Shown here: piece after piece, positions 1-9,096 of the stretch
Numbering within the stretch: position 1 is the stretch's first letter
Layout: every line of letters begins with the position of its first letter
Assembly: GCA_002898555.1 (NCBI GenBank)
Contig: BEHR01000010.1
Location: forward strand, 17,587 to 81,586
Length of the DNA stretch: 64,000 bases
Direction of reading: 5' to 3'
Source: a bacterium HR15
GTDB lineage: Bacteria > Armatimonadota > Fimbriimonadia > Fimbriimonadales > GBS-DC
Program-made: the position numbers and the translations under genes
The notes under the pieces: model-generated
Databases searched by the model: none
What the model was told of the DNA's origin: nothing
What the model saw: only the letters and a program-made list of their open reading frames with translations

Positions 1-2565
1 TTCGCCTTGCACCCCCTCGGCTGCTATCGGTTGAGCGAACGGAGCAGCAACGAGCAGGTGTATCAGCTCGATTTTGCGGGGCGTGAGCAGCGGTTCGCCC
101 CTCTGCGCGCTTTATCGCCGCTACGCCCCGCGTTGCCGCGTGTACCGACCTCCTTTATCGGGCGCGATGTGGAGTTAGCCCAGCTACAAGCATGGCTCCA
201 ATCCAGCGAGGGACAGCTCATCACCGTCGTCGGTGCGCCAGGCGTGGGTAAAAGCCGTTTGGTGCTGGAGTGTGCCTGGCGTACCGAACCGCTTTTTGGG
301 GAAGCGCGCTGGTGGGTCAAGCTGCACCATGCGGACGAATCCCTGAGTGAAAACTGGGCGCGATGTCTGGGCTGGGAGTGGCGCGGCGTGAATGCCTTCC
401 TCCAAAGTCTGCAAGCAGCGATAGGTGAGCAACCCGCGCTCCTCGCCTTAGATGCAGGCGCCGCGCTTGCCCCCTCACAGCAAGCCGAACTGATCCAACT
501 ACGCACCACGATCCCCTCCCTGCACTGCCTGATTGCTGCGCAAATGCCCTTGGGAGTGCCCGAAGAGCAGCTCTTCTGGCTGGAGCCGTTGCCTGTACCG
601 CCTGAGGGTGCCGAGGCGATAGATGAGCTGTTGCGCTATGCGGCGGCGCGCCTTTTCGTAGAGCGTGCGCAGCGGGCAGCACCCGACTTTCGGTTGACCG
701 CGCGCAACGCCTCTCTTATCGCTGCACTCTGCCGGCAACTAAGCGGGCTGCCTTTAGCCATTGAACTCGCCGCCGCCCGTGTGGGCAGCATCGATCTGGG
801 CATCCTTCATGCGCAGCTCAAGGCATCGCTTATGGCATTACGGGGACGCCCCTTCGGCACCTTTGGACATTCGCTCGAAGCCTCGCTCCAAGCCACCTAT
901 CAGCTGCTTTCGAAAGAGGCCCAGATACTGCTTGCTCGGCTCAGCGTGTTTCGGGGCGGATTTAGCCTCGACGGAGCGCAGGCGGTCGCACCTTCTTCCA
1001 ACGCACGCAGCGCATTGGAAGAACTTACACGCGTCTCCTTAGTGCAATGGGATGGGCATCGATATCAAATGCTGGAGCCGGTGCGCCTGTTCGCGGAGGA
1101 AGCACTCCACGCGCTGGGTGATCAAGATCAGACCCGCACTGCACACCTAAACTACTATCTGAACCTGGCAACCCAGTGGGGTGATAAAGCGGAGAACTGG
1201 GTGCTTTTAGAAGAGGAGCGAGCCAATTGCGAAGCAGCGCTGGAATGGGGAGTGGAACAAGCCCCTATTCACGCGCTTCAGCTTGTCCTGGCGTTGGCAC
1301 CCTTCTGGGAAGGGTGTGGCAGCGGTGAAAGTACCTACCGACTGGTGATGGAACTACCCCAGCGATTGGACGAGATGTTTTGTCTTGAGGGAGATAACGC
1401 GGATATGCTCTCCCCTCTGCAAGGGAGTGTTCCAGCTCCCCCTCCCCTTTCGGATATTCACGACTCGCGCTTGCAAGCAGCGCGAGTCGCTATCAGCTTA
1501 GCCATTCGCCGGGGCGAGATGGAAAAGGCGGGTGAACTGTTGACTCGATATCTGCCGCTTGCAGCTGAGCATTCGGATTCCGTCCCTGCCGCGCGCATCT
1601 GGATCGTGGCGGGGTTCTACTACTGGATGCAAGGTCATTTTGAGCAGAGCATCGCTTATCTGGAACGAGCGATCGCCATTTGCCGGGAGCGGGACGCACC
1701 GCTGGATCGAGCCGAAGCATTGATTCACTTGGGCGTCGCGTTCTGGATTCGGGAGGATCTGCGGGCAGCCATCCAGCTGTTTGAAGAGGCGCTGGAACTG
1801 TTGCCACCCGATACCGCACCCCGCCTCCGCCTGAACGCATTGGGCAACCTTGCGAATACGCTCTATCAACTGGGGCACTATGAGCAAGCCGAAGCCTGCC
1901 TGAAAGAGACCCTCCGATTGGCGCAGCGTCTGGGCGATCGACGCACCGTCGCGACACTCCTAAACAACTGGGGTGTCTGGTTGCGGAATCGAGGGGAGTA
2001 CCACCGTGCCCGTGAACTCTATCTTCAATCGATGGCGATCTGGCGCGAACTGCATGAAGGCATGGGTGAAGCGGTTATCTTGAACAATCTCGCGGATCTG
2101 GCTATGCAAGAAGGCGACCACGAAACGGCGCGAACAACTTTCCTCCAAAGCGTGGAGAAGGCACAACGCTCTCAACTGGGCTGGTATCTCTATCACCCGC
2201 TGAGAAACCTTGCCGAACTGGCAGAGCGTGAGGGCGACCTGACCACCGCCCAACAGTGGATGCGCCGCGCCCTGCACGCTTGCCTCAAGCACCATCCTGC
2301 CGCACGAGCTGCACCCCTGCTGCGTCAACTCGCACACTACACCCTCCAGTCGGGGCAAGCCGACGAGGCAGCTCGCTGGCTACTACTCGCCTCCCAGTGG
2401 ACCGACAACCCCGCCACTTCCGACGAGCTGCGCATAACGGCAGCCTCACTGATCAGCCCAGAATCCCTACAACTCTTGCAGCAAGAGATAGAACGGTTAA
2501 CCGTGCCATCCGTCCTGCAGCAGTTAGAGCAGCGCATAGCACAGGAAGATGCCAGCGGTGATTAA
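1..2565 (+). CDS. Cyclase-type regulator: NB-ARC-like ATPase plus TPR repeats (5' truncated by window edge)
   Basis: The reading frame is open from base 1, and the first visible residues (GCYRLSER ... VYQL ... FAPLR) resemble the linker that follows a class III adenylate/guanylate cyclase or SARP domain. The true start therefore probably lies upstream of the window. Counting from the TTG at nt 7, TSFIGR at residues 48-53 opens a STAND-type ATPase with Walker A GAPGVGKS (76-83). The region from about residue 490 to 800 is alpha-helical TPR with repeated A..A...L..LG patterns. Proteins of this kind are large signal-sensing regulators, but the output domain is not visible. It is not overlapped by the converging ubiD gene that follows. 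Confidence 0.75.
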   Translation, partial: FALHPLGCYRLSERSSNEQVYQLDFAGREQRFAPLRALSPLRPALPRVPTSFIGRDVELAQLQAWLQSSEGQLITVVGAPGVGKSRLVLECAWRTEPLFGEARWWVKLHHADESLSENWARCLGWEWRGVNAFLQSLQAAIGEQPALLALDAGAALAPSQQAELIQLRTTIPSLHCLIAAQMPLGVPEEQLFWLEPLPVPPEGAEAIDELLRYAAARLFVERAQRAAPDFRLTARNASLIAALCRQLSGLPLAIELAAARVGSIDLGILHAQLKASLMALRGRPFGTFGHSLEASLQATYQLLSKEAQILLARLSVFRGGFSLDGAQAVAPSSNARSALEELTRVSLVQWDGHRYQMLEPVRLFAEEALHALGDQDQTRTAHLNYYLNLATQWGDKAENWVLLEEERANCEAALEWGVEQAPIHALQLVLALAPFWEGCGSGESTYRLVMELPQRLDEMFCLEGDNADMLSPLQGSVPAPPPLSDIHDSRLQAARVAISLAIRRGEMEKAGELLTRYLPLAAEHSDSVPAARIWIVAGFYYWMQGHFEQSIAYLERAIAICRERDAPLDRAEALIHLGVAFWIREDLRAAIQLFEEALELLPPDTAPRLRLNALGNLANTLYQLGHYEQAEACLKETLRLAQRLGDRRTVATLLNNWGVWLRNRGEYHRARELYLQSMAIWRELHEGMGEAVILNNLADLAMQEGDHETARTTFLQSVEKAQRSQLGWYLYHPLRNLAELAEREGDLTTAQQWMRRALHACLKHHPAARAAPLLRQLAHYTLQSGQADEAARWLLLASQWTDNPATSDELRITAASLISPESLQLLQQEIERLTVPSVLQQLEQRIAQEDASGD

Positions 2566-2586
2566 AGCAAGCCACCGTGAGTTGAG

Positions 2587-4068
2587 CTATGACAGTCCGA
2601 GCTGCTCCCAGAGAGCGTCGATTCTTGCCTTCACCTCTGGCGACATCCGAATCACATCGGGCCATTCGCGCGAGTAGCCTTCCTCTCTCCATTTGCGCGT
2701 GGCGTCGAAGCCGATCTTGCTGCCGAAGCCGATCGCAGGGCTGGCGTGATCCAGCACATCGACAGGACCACGCACCAAGCACATATCGCGTTCAGGGTCC
2801 ACATTCGCACCCCATCGCCACAACACCTCGCCGAGATCATGCACATTCACATCCTCGTCGAACACCACGATAAACTTGCTGAACATCAGTTGCCCCAGCC
2901 CCCAAAGCGCGTGCATCACCTTGAAAGCGTGCCCCGGATAGCGTTTGCGGATGCTCACGAAGCAGAAGTTATGGAATACACCCTCGATAGGGAGGTTCAT
3001 ATCGACGATTTCGGGCAGGGTCAAGCGGATAAGGGGTAAAAAGATGCGCTCGATGGCTTTGCCTATCCAGCCATCCTCCATCGGGGGCACACCTACAATC
3101 GTGGCGGGATAAACTGGCTGCTGCCGATGCGTGATGGCGGTGACATGGAACACAGGGTAGTAATCGGGCAAACTGTAGTAGCCCGTATGGTCGCCAAAGG
3201 GACCTTCCAAGCAGCGTTCGCCCGGCTGGATGTAGCCCTCTATCACGATCTCGGCATTCGCTGGCACGAGAATATCCACGGTGCGGGCGCGAACCAGCTC
3301 GATGGGTTTTTTGCGCAGGAAGCCGGCGAACATCAGCTCATCGATAGCAGGTGGCAGAGGGGCAACCGCGCTGAAGGTCAACGCCGGATCGTCGCCCAGC
3401 ACAACCGCCACCTGAATCGGCTCCCCACGCGCCTCCGCATCCTGAAAGTGCGCTGCGCCCCCTTTATGAATCTGCCAATGCATGGCGGTGGTACGCTGGT
3501 CTAAAATCTGGATGCGGTACATCCCCACATTCCGCTTACCCGTGTTCGGGTCGTGGGTGAACACGAGTGGCAGCGTGATGTAGCGTCCTCCATCACCCGG
3601 CCAACAGTGTAGGATAGGAAACTCCAGCAGATTGACCTGCTCATCCGTCCTGACCACCTCTTGGCAGATACCTTCCCTCACAAGAACCGGCGGCACACTG
3701 CGAGCAACCTGCAAGAGGCGACCGAGCTGCGGTAGGAACTGTGGGATAGCCTGTAATTTGCCCAACAAACCGCTGCCTGTGGGGGGCAGTTCAGGTTGGA
3801 GCAGTTGCTCAATCTCACGGGCGATCTGCTCGTAATCATCAACGCCGAGCGCAAGGCTCATGCGCCTCCGAGACCCCATCGTGTTGATAGCAACCGGGAT
3901 CGCATAGCCTTTCGGTCGCTCAATGAGCAAGGCGGGTCCACCCCGCTTCATCACCCGATCCGCCACCTCCGTGATTTCCAAATAGGGGTCTAAAGGGTGG
4001 TGGATACGACGCAGCTCGTTCTCCTGCTCCAGCCTCAATAAAAAGTGCTGAAAGTTGCGGTATGCCAT
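2587..4068 (-). CDS. ubiD: UbiD-family (de)carboxylase
   Basis: The 493-residue product matches the length of UbiD, the prenylated-FMN-dependent decarboxylase of aromatic and unsaturated acids, acting here presumably in quinone biosynthesis. Recognisable family segments are AINTMGSRRRM near residue 60, the central RIQILDQRTTAMHW, EGPFGDHTGYY, and the C-terminal GFGSKIGFDATRKW. I place the start at the ATG at 4068, preceded by AGAGGAC. It shares one base with the TAA stop of the upstream exporter (TAATG), so translation is probably coupled. Family membership is firm. The substrate is not: UbiD paralogues act on 4-hydroxybenzoate derivatives, in menaquinone synthesis (MqnL) or on phenolic acids. 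No UbiX flavin prenyltransferase is nearby. Confidence 0.85.
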   Translation of the reverse strand: MAYRNFQHFLLRLEQENELRRIHHPLDPYLEITEVADRVMKRGGPALLIERPKGYAIPVAINTMGSRRRMSLALGVDDYEQIAREIEQLLQPELPPTGSGLLGKLQAIPQFLPQLGRLLQVARSVPPVLVREGICQEVVRTDEQVNLLEFPILHCWPGDGGRYITLPLVFTHDPNTGKRNVGMYRIQILDQRTTAMHWQIHKGGAAHFQDAEARGEPIQVAVVLGDDPALTFSAVAPLPPAIDELMFAGFLRKKPIELVRARTVDILVPANAEIVIEGYIQPGERCLEGPFGDHTGYYSLPDYYPVFHVTAITHRQQPVYPATIVGVPPMEDGWIGKAIERIFLPLIRLTLPEIVDMNLPIEGVFHNFCFVSIRKRYPGHAFKVMHALWGLGQLMFSKFIVVFDEDVNVHDLGEVLWRWGANVDPERDMCLVRGPVDVLDHASPAIGFGSKIGFDATRKWREEGYSREWPDVIRMSPEVKARIDALWEQLGLS

Positions 4069-5228
4069 TATCGTCCTCTGAGTAGCCCAGAACCCCACAG
4101 CACTGCCAGCGTGGAGAGGGCAGAGGTAACCTGGCTGTAATCGAGGCGTTTGGTCTCCGCGAAATAGACGACATCCCCTTCACGAATGGGGGGATTGGCG
4201 GTGGGGTCGCCCTTTTTCAAGAATCGCTGATAGGGGATTTCCAGCCGTTTCAGCTCGCCATTTTCAAGGCGTAGCAGGTAGACACGCGAGGTCAGTGCGC
4301 GTGGGGTCGTGCCACCCGCCAGTGCCACCGCATCAGACAGCAACATCGGCTTCCCCTCCGGGATGAGGTAGTAGCCCGGTCGCGCCACTTGCCCCACTAT
4401 CGCGAACCGGCGGAGATTGCTGGGCACAATTAGCAGGTCGCCATCCTGCAAAGGGATATTATGCTCCGCGCGTCCCTCCACAATCGCGGCGTAGAGGTTC
4501 ACGGGAATAATCGTGCCCTTACGGTCGATAAAAGCACGGCTCAGGCTCGCATTTTCGGGATGATAACCCTGCGCAGCGGCAACTGCTTGCACCACGCCGC
4601 TGCCCGCCTCCAGATCGTAAAAGCCGGGCATATTCACCTGCCCGCTGACATAGACGCGAATCGTCAGCCGTTGCTGCACGCTGATTTTGTCGCCGGGTTG
4701 AAGCGGCAGATTAGCGTTGGGGTCGCCCCGATGATAGAGCGCGACCAGATCGAGCGGGATGGTCTCGTTGCCGCGCAGCAGGAATGCGACGGCGCGTTCG
4801 GGCAGGATTTTGAGACCCTCCGCCGCGGCGATCGCTTCGAACACGCGCCAGCCAGGTTGGATGGGGTACGCGCCCGGTTTGCCCACTTGCCCATCGACAA
4901 AGACCAGCATAGGGCGCGCCTGCTTGAGTGAGACGGAGACGATTGGCTCGCGCAGACGCTGGCGGAGAGCCTCACGCAGCTGTGCCTCGACCTGCTGCAC
5001 GGTCAGCCCACGCACCACCATCTCGCCCGCCCCATGAAACAGTACGCGCCCATCGGGCGGAACGGTATACTCGCCACTGAACTCAGGATGACGCACGACC
5101 ACCACCGACAAGACATCCCCTGTGTCCAGAGTGTAGTCGCTCGGTGCATTTTGACCTGTCGAACTTGGCTGACCTATCAGACATCCCCAGCACCATGCCA
5201 AAGCCATGAGCGTTACCCAGCCTCTCAT
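4068..5228 (-). CDS. Polysaccharide export protein with SLBB domains (Wza-like)
   Basis: The 386-residue protein begins with a hydrophobic signal (LMALAWCWGCLIG) that may be a lipoprotein signal or a cleaved one. A Poly_export domain follows (YTLDTGDVLSVVVVRHPEFSG, about residues 32-105), then three SLBB beta-grasp repeats around residues 105-185, 190-265 and 272-350, each starting with a V.G.V..PG.Y signature. This is the layout of outer-membrane capsule/exopolysaccharide exporters. The start overlaps the stop of the upstream GumC-like gene by four bases (ATGA), so the pair is translationally coupled. It ends in a short hydrophobic stretch (TLAVLWGSGLLRGR). Confidence 0.88.
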   Translation of the reverse strand: MRGWVTLMALAWCWGCLIGQPSSTGQNAPSDYTLDTGDVLSVVVVRHPEFSGEYTVPPDGRVLFHGAGEMVVRGLTVQQVEAQLREALRQRLREPIVSVSLKQARPMLVFVDGQVGKPGAYPIQPGWRVFEAIAAAEGLKILPERAVAFLLRGNETIPLDLVALYHRGDPNANLPLQPGDKISVQQRLTIRVYVSGQVNMPGFYDLEAGSGVVQAVAAAQGYHPENASLSRAFIDRKGTIIPVNLYAAIVEGRAEHNIPLQDGDLLIVPSNLRRFAIVGQVARPGYYLIPEGKPMLLSDAVALAGGTTPRALTSRVYLLRLENGELKRLEIPYQRFLKKGDPTANPPIREGDVVYFAETKRLDYSQVTSALSTLAVLWGSGLLRGR

Positions 5229-7027
5229 TGCAGCTCCTCCTGCACCAAAATCATGCCCACAATCTGCGGCTGCAGGTTGCGCAACATCAGCAGTGTCTGT
5301 TCGTCCAGTTCGAGATTTTGTGGAGCGATGAGCAGCAGGCGTTGTGCTTCGCTTAAATCGCGCAGGCTGGTGGTTGCCTCACGGATTTGCAGCAAGCCGT
5401 TCAGCCCACTGGTTGAGCTTGCTGGAAGTGTTTCTGGCAGAGCTGGCTCCGCTCGCCCAGCTGGGTTTGGCTCGTCTGCCTGGAGGGTGGTTGTTGCGAG
5501 GGCGTGGGCGACCTGTTGCGTTTTGGGCGTAGCTGCTAAGGGCAAGGCGAGGGCGGTCTGCCAATGTTCCCCACCCCCTGCTGCCCTCAGGCTCCAGAGC
5601 AGCAGCTGCAAGCGTTGTCCGTCCAGCTCGTGCGGGCGCAACTCCATGAGCACGGGGATACCAAGCAGACGCTCCACATCCCAGCGCGTGCGCAGGCATC
5701 GCTCACTCCATGCACGAATCAGTGCCAGCAGCGTGCCAATCATCAAGCCCAACATCGCCGCGAGCGCGGTGGTCAACACGGGGCGTGGGAAGGCAGGCAA
5801 ATCGGGAAGGAACGCCGGCTGCAGCAGCACAGGCGACACCCGCCCGACCAGTTGTTGTGCCCGCGCCTGCTCGTATGCCTTGATTTTTTCCGTCCAGAGG
5901 GTTTGGGCGACCTCTTGCTCGCGTCGCAACGCACCGTACTCCGCCATCAGCGAAGGAACCTTGCGGAACTGGGCCTCCAGCTGCGCCTGCTGATTTTCCA
6001 TGTAGCGCACAGTGGCGCGTATCGCCTCGCGTTCTGCCTCTGCCATGAGCAAAGCCTGCAAGAGTTGCTGATAGATAGGGTTGACGGCTTCCTGTCGCGA
6101 CAGCAACTTGAACTCGCCGGCGACCGCCTGCTCCAGGAAGCGTGCCCGTTCGCGCTGCGCTTGAGCAATCTGAATATCCAACGCGCGGGCTTCGGGTGAA
6201 TCGGGCTGATACTCGCTGCGCTGAATCTGCAACTCGGCGATTTTCTTGTTCAGCTCCTGCACTTCAGGCGGAATAGCAATCGTGCGGCTGAGGTCCGCAA
6301 AGGCAGGCTGCTGGCGGAGTTGCGCACGCAGTTCGGTAATCTGGCGGGTAAGCGCGAGTTCCTTTCCACGCTGCTCACGCACCTGCGCCACCAAATCGGC
6401 ATATTTTTCCATCCCTTTCGCCAACTCTTGATCAGGGGCAACCAGCTGCTTTTGCTGCAGGAAGCGCACCAGTCGCTGGTCGATATCGGCAAGTCGCTTC
6501 TCCTGCGCCTCGATCTCGCGCGAGAGCTTTGCCAACAGGCTGCTGGGGTTCTGGTCATACAGCTCGCGCACGAAACGCAGGTACTCCTCCACCCATGTGT
6601 TGGTTAGGCGCGCGGCTTTCGAGGCGGTCTCGTCCGAAGCGGTCAGCTCGATGACCGTGGAATTGCGGATTGCCTGGGTGCGGAACCGTTGGCTGAAGTC
6701 GCGATAGGGTTCGGCGTAGCCCAGTCGCTTCTGCACGCGCTCCAGCACCGAGCGCGATTCGAGAATCTGTCGCTGCGTTTCCACACCGGGGTTGCCACCG
6801 CCCAGAATCATCGGGAGTCCGCCCAAGCTGGGCACCGTGGCAGGGGTGTCAATCAGCACCTGCGCGGAGGCGTCGTAGCGTTTAGGGGCAAACAGCACGA
6901 TGCTAAGCCCCAGCAAGATGCCCAGTGTCAGCCCGCCAGCAATCCATCGCCACTGCAAGCGCAGCGCGTGCCACAGCCACGGCAGGGCAACGGTCGATTC
7001 GCGTTCTACCCAGCTTCCCTCCTGCAT
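5225..7027 (-). CDS. GumC/Wzz-type polysaccharide chain-length protein with degenerate kinase-like tail
   Basis: The 600-residue protein has a Wzz N-terminal part with one membrane helix (residues about 29-49) and a long coiled-coil periplasmic region (about 165-370, rich in Q, E, R). A second membrane helix lies at about 418-440. The last 150 residues start like a BY-kinase domain (WDVERLLGIPVL), but where the Walker A loop should be it reads LAATPKTQQ, with no GxxxxGK. It therefore probably copolymerises and exports polysaccharide without tyrosine-kinase activity. It heads a tight operon with the Wza-like exporter and ubiD. The start is the ATG at 7027, preceded by AGGCGAG. Confidence 0.85.
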   Translation of the reverse strand: MQEGSWVERESTVALPWLWHALRLQWRWIAGGLTLGILLGLSIVLFAPKRYDASAQVLIDTPATVPSLGGLPMILGGGNPGVETQRQILESRSVLERVQKRLGYAEPYRDFSQRFRTQAIRNSTVIELTASDETASKAARLTNTWVEEYLRFVRELYDQNPSSLLAKLSREIEAQEKRLADIDQRLVRFLQQKQLVAPDQELAKGMEKYADLVAQVREQRGKELALTRQITELRAQLRQQPAFADLSRTIAIPPEVQELNKKIAELQIQRSEYQPDSPEARALDIQIAQAQRERARFLEQAVAGEFKLLSRQEAVNPIYQQLLQALLMAEAEREAIRATVRYMENQQAQLEAQFRKVPSLMAEYGALRREQEVAQTLWTEKIKAYEQARAQQLVGRVSPVLLQPAFLPDLPAFPRPVLTTALAAMLGLMIGTLLALIRAWSERCLRTRWDVERLLGIPVLMELRPHELDGQRLQLLLWSLRAAGGGEHWQTALALPLAATPKTQQVAHALATTTLQADEPNPAGRAEPALPETLPASSTSGLNGLLQIREATTSLRDLSEAQRLLLIAPQNLELDEQTLLMLRNLQPQIVGMILVQEELQ

Positions 7028-7188
7028 GCTCGCCTCACAAACATTTTACCTGCTGAAATTTTTGCTCTGGGGTGCTTAGCCCTGCTGGGTCAGAAAAAAA
7101 ATTTCAGATGGTACGGAACAGCCTTTGTGGATGCGCTTCCTTGCGGTTTGGGCACGCCCACAGTGCGCCCCCGCATGGGAGCGACGCG

Positions 7189-8778
7189 CTAAAACCCTGC
7201 TGCACAACCTTCCGTGCGTGGGTCAGAGCCGGCGCACCAGGCGTCCCGCAATCGCTGGATCAGCTGCACCGCGCTGGGGTGTGTACCATAGTTGTTTGCC
7301 CGCACATTGTGCCCGCGTTTGCGCAGCTCTTCGACCAGGCTATTCCCGCTCTCGCGCTCTTCCGCAGGGATTTCAATACTGAGCGTGCCGGGTGATGGCT
7401 CTGTGCTGAGTGTTGGTTGCCATGCCCAACGCGGCTGTTCAATCGCACTTTGTGGGTCGCGCTCGAAGTCGATCAGTTGCGAGATAACCTGCAGATTTGT
7501 CTGCACCTGCACATCGCCGCCCGGGGTGCCCCCAACGAACACCAGCGCGCCTCTGCGCGTGATGAGATAGGCGTTCAGCGTATGAATCGGGCGCTTGCTC
7601 GGCTGCAGAAAGTTCGGGCTTTTGGGGTCAAGGCTGAAGCCGCGCATGCGGTTGCTCAGCAAAATTCCTGTGCCTTCCACGACCACGCCGCATCCGAAAG
7701 GGTGATAGACACTCTGAATGAACGAAACCGCATTCCCCTCGCGATCAGCGACGCAGAAATAGGTGGTGTTCGTCTCGCGCAACGCACCCGGCGCAGGTAT
7801 TTCCTGCGCTCGCATCGGCTGGATTGCCTCGCGCCGGCTGGCAATAAATTCTGGCGAAAGCAGCGAGCTTGAGTGATCACTCACCATGCGCGGGTCGCCC
7901 AGATAGCGCCATCGGTCGGCAAAGGCACATTTGATGGACTCTACCATCCAGTGGATACGGTCAACAGGGTTCAGTTCGCGCAGGTTCACTCCGTTCAGAA
8001 TCGCGAGGGCTTCTGCCAGAATGATGCCCTGTGAGACGGGCGGCTGTGCGTGAATCGTGTAGCCACGGTAGTTTACCTGCAGCGGCTCCCGCACCTCCGA
8101 GGAATGCCTTGCCAGGTCCTCCGGTTCGAACCAACCGCCTTGCTGACGGCTGAACTCGACGATTCGCCGGGCGATTTCCCCTTTATAAAAGGCGTCGCGC
8201 CCCTGCTCGCCAATCAGTTGGAGTGTGCGTGCCAGGTCAGGGCAACGCACTCGCTCGCCCGCGCGCGGCGGTTGGTTCAGATGGAGCAGCGCATTTATCA
8301 CGGGGCGCAGGTCGCGGTTTCGCGCCGCGTTCCGCCAGATCGATTCCTTGCGTGGGCTGATGGGATAGCCCTCACGCGCATACTCCATCGCCGGCTCCAG
8401 CACCCGCGCAAGGGGCAGCTTGCCGTAAAGCGCGTGCAATCGCCCCCATGCATCCACCAGTCCCGGCACGGTGGCAGCTGTAATGCCGCGCAGTGGGATG
8501 CCGTTGGGGAACCGATCCGGTTTCGCGGCAGCAGGGGCTGCCCCGGAGCCGTTGAGTGCCAGTGTCTGCCCGCGTTCGGCATCATAGAGTACGGCGAAGG
8601 CATCACCACCCAGCTGGCTCGCCCACGGCTCCACCACGCAGAGCACGGCAGAGGTTGCAATCGCTGCATCGATAAAGCTGCCACCTATACGCAGAATGTG
8701 CAACCCCGCACTAACTGCCAGCGGCTGTGACGACGCCACGATGCCTTGCTCCGCCACCACAACGCTTCTGGATAACAT
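7189..8778 (-). CDS. ggt: Gamma-glutamyltransferase (glutathione hydrolase family)
   Basis: This 529-residue member of the Ntn-hydrolase family is made as a proenzyme that self-cleaves before a threonine. The likely autoprocessing site is ETNTTYFCVADREGNAVS, with the nucleophilic Thr in the TNTTYF stretch. Other family marks are GGSFIDAAIA, GGDAFAVLYD, YRGYTIHAQPP and GGTPGGDVQVQ near the C terminus. I see no signal peptide, so the enzyme is probably cytoplasmic, unlike the periplasmic E. coli enzyme. The start lies about 25 nt after the 3' end of the SRP RNA, so the two may share a transcript. Confidence 0.9.
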   Translation of the reverse strand: MLSRSVVVAEQGIVASSQPLAVSAGLHILRIGGSFIDAAIATSAVLCVVEPWASQLGGDAFAVLYDAERGQTLALNGSGAAPAAAKPDRFPNGIPLRGITAATVPGLVDAWGRLHALYGKLPLARVLEPAMEYAREGYPISPRKESIWRNAARNRDLRPVINALLHLNQPPRAGERVRCPDLARTLQLIGEQGRDAFYKGEIARRIVEFSRQQGGWFEPEDLARHSSEVREPLQVNYRGYTIHAQPPVSQGIILAEALAILNGVNLRELNPVDRIHWMVESIKCAFADRWRYLGDPRMVSDHSSSLLSPEFIASRREAIQPMRAQEIPAPGALRETNTTYFCVADREGNAVSFIQSVYHPFGCGVVVEGTGILLSNRMRGFSLDPKSPNFLQPSKRPIHTLNAYLITRRGALVFVGGTPGGDVQVQTNLQVISQLIDFERDPQSAIEQPRWAWQPTLSTEPSPGTLSIEIPAEERESGNSLVEELRKRGHNVRANNYGTHPSAVQLIQRLRDAWCAGSDPRTEGCAAGF

Positions 8779-8802
8779 CTCGCCGTTTTCGCTTCATGTT
8801 CC

Positions 8803-9085
8803 TGAGAGTGGTCGCGCACCGGCTGTTGTCGCGCCCCTCCGCGGCGTGCGGCATGCCAACCACTCCGACCGGGGTCACTTCGGCACACGGGAGACCGACT
8901 TACCGTTGCTCCCTTCCGGGCCTGGCGGGGTTCATCGACCCCTCGTTGCGAAGCTCCCGATCCTCAACGCGGTCGCCTGCCGTCGTTTCGCACAGGGGAC
9001 ACGCCGCGAGCCGGGATTCAGCCCTGCTATGGCGGATTGCAGGTACAGGGAACCGCCAGCTCCCCGCTTAGCGCGACCACCGCCC
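8803..9085 (-). ncRNA. ffs: Large bacterial signal recognition particle RNA (SRP RNA, with Alu domain)
   Basis: On the minus strand the S-domain tip reads AGGCCCGGAAGGGAGCA (around 8908-8924), the near-invariant hairpin with a GGAA tetraloop that binds Ffh. Further 5' (about 9010-9070) the strand carries GCGGGGAGC, GGTTCCCTGTACCTGC, AATCCGCC, TAGCAGGGCTGAATCCC in the order found in the Bacillus subtilis SRP RNA Alu domain. The ends close in a perfect 10-bp helix: GTGGTCGCGC at 8808-8817 pairs with 9071-9080. The RNA is thus the large type of about 280 nt, not the 110-nt E. coli 4.5S type. The exact ends are estimated from the closing helix. It sits between an oxidoreductase and ggt on the same strand. 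Confidence 0.95.
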
Positions 9086-9096
9086 CCGATTCTACC

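Noticed and set aside
5034..5993. Long plus-strand open frame opposite gumC and wza
   Set aside because: It is a shadow frame in GC-rich DNA; both minus-strand genes have clear family motifs.
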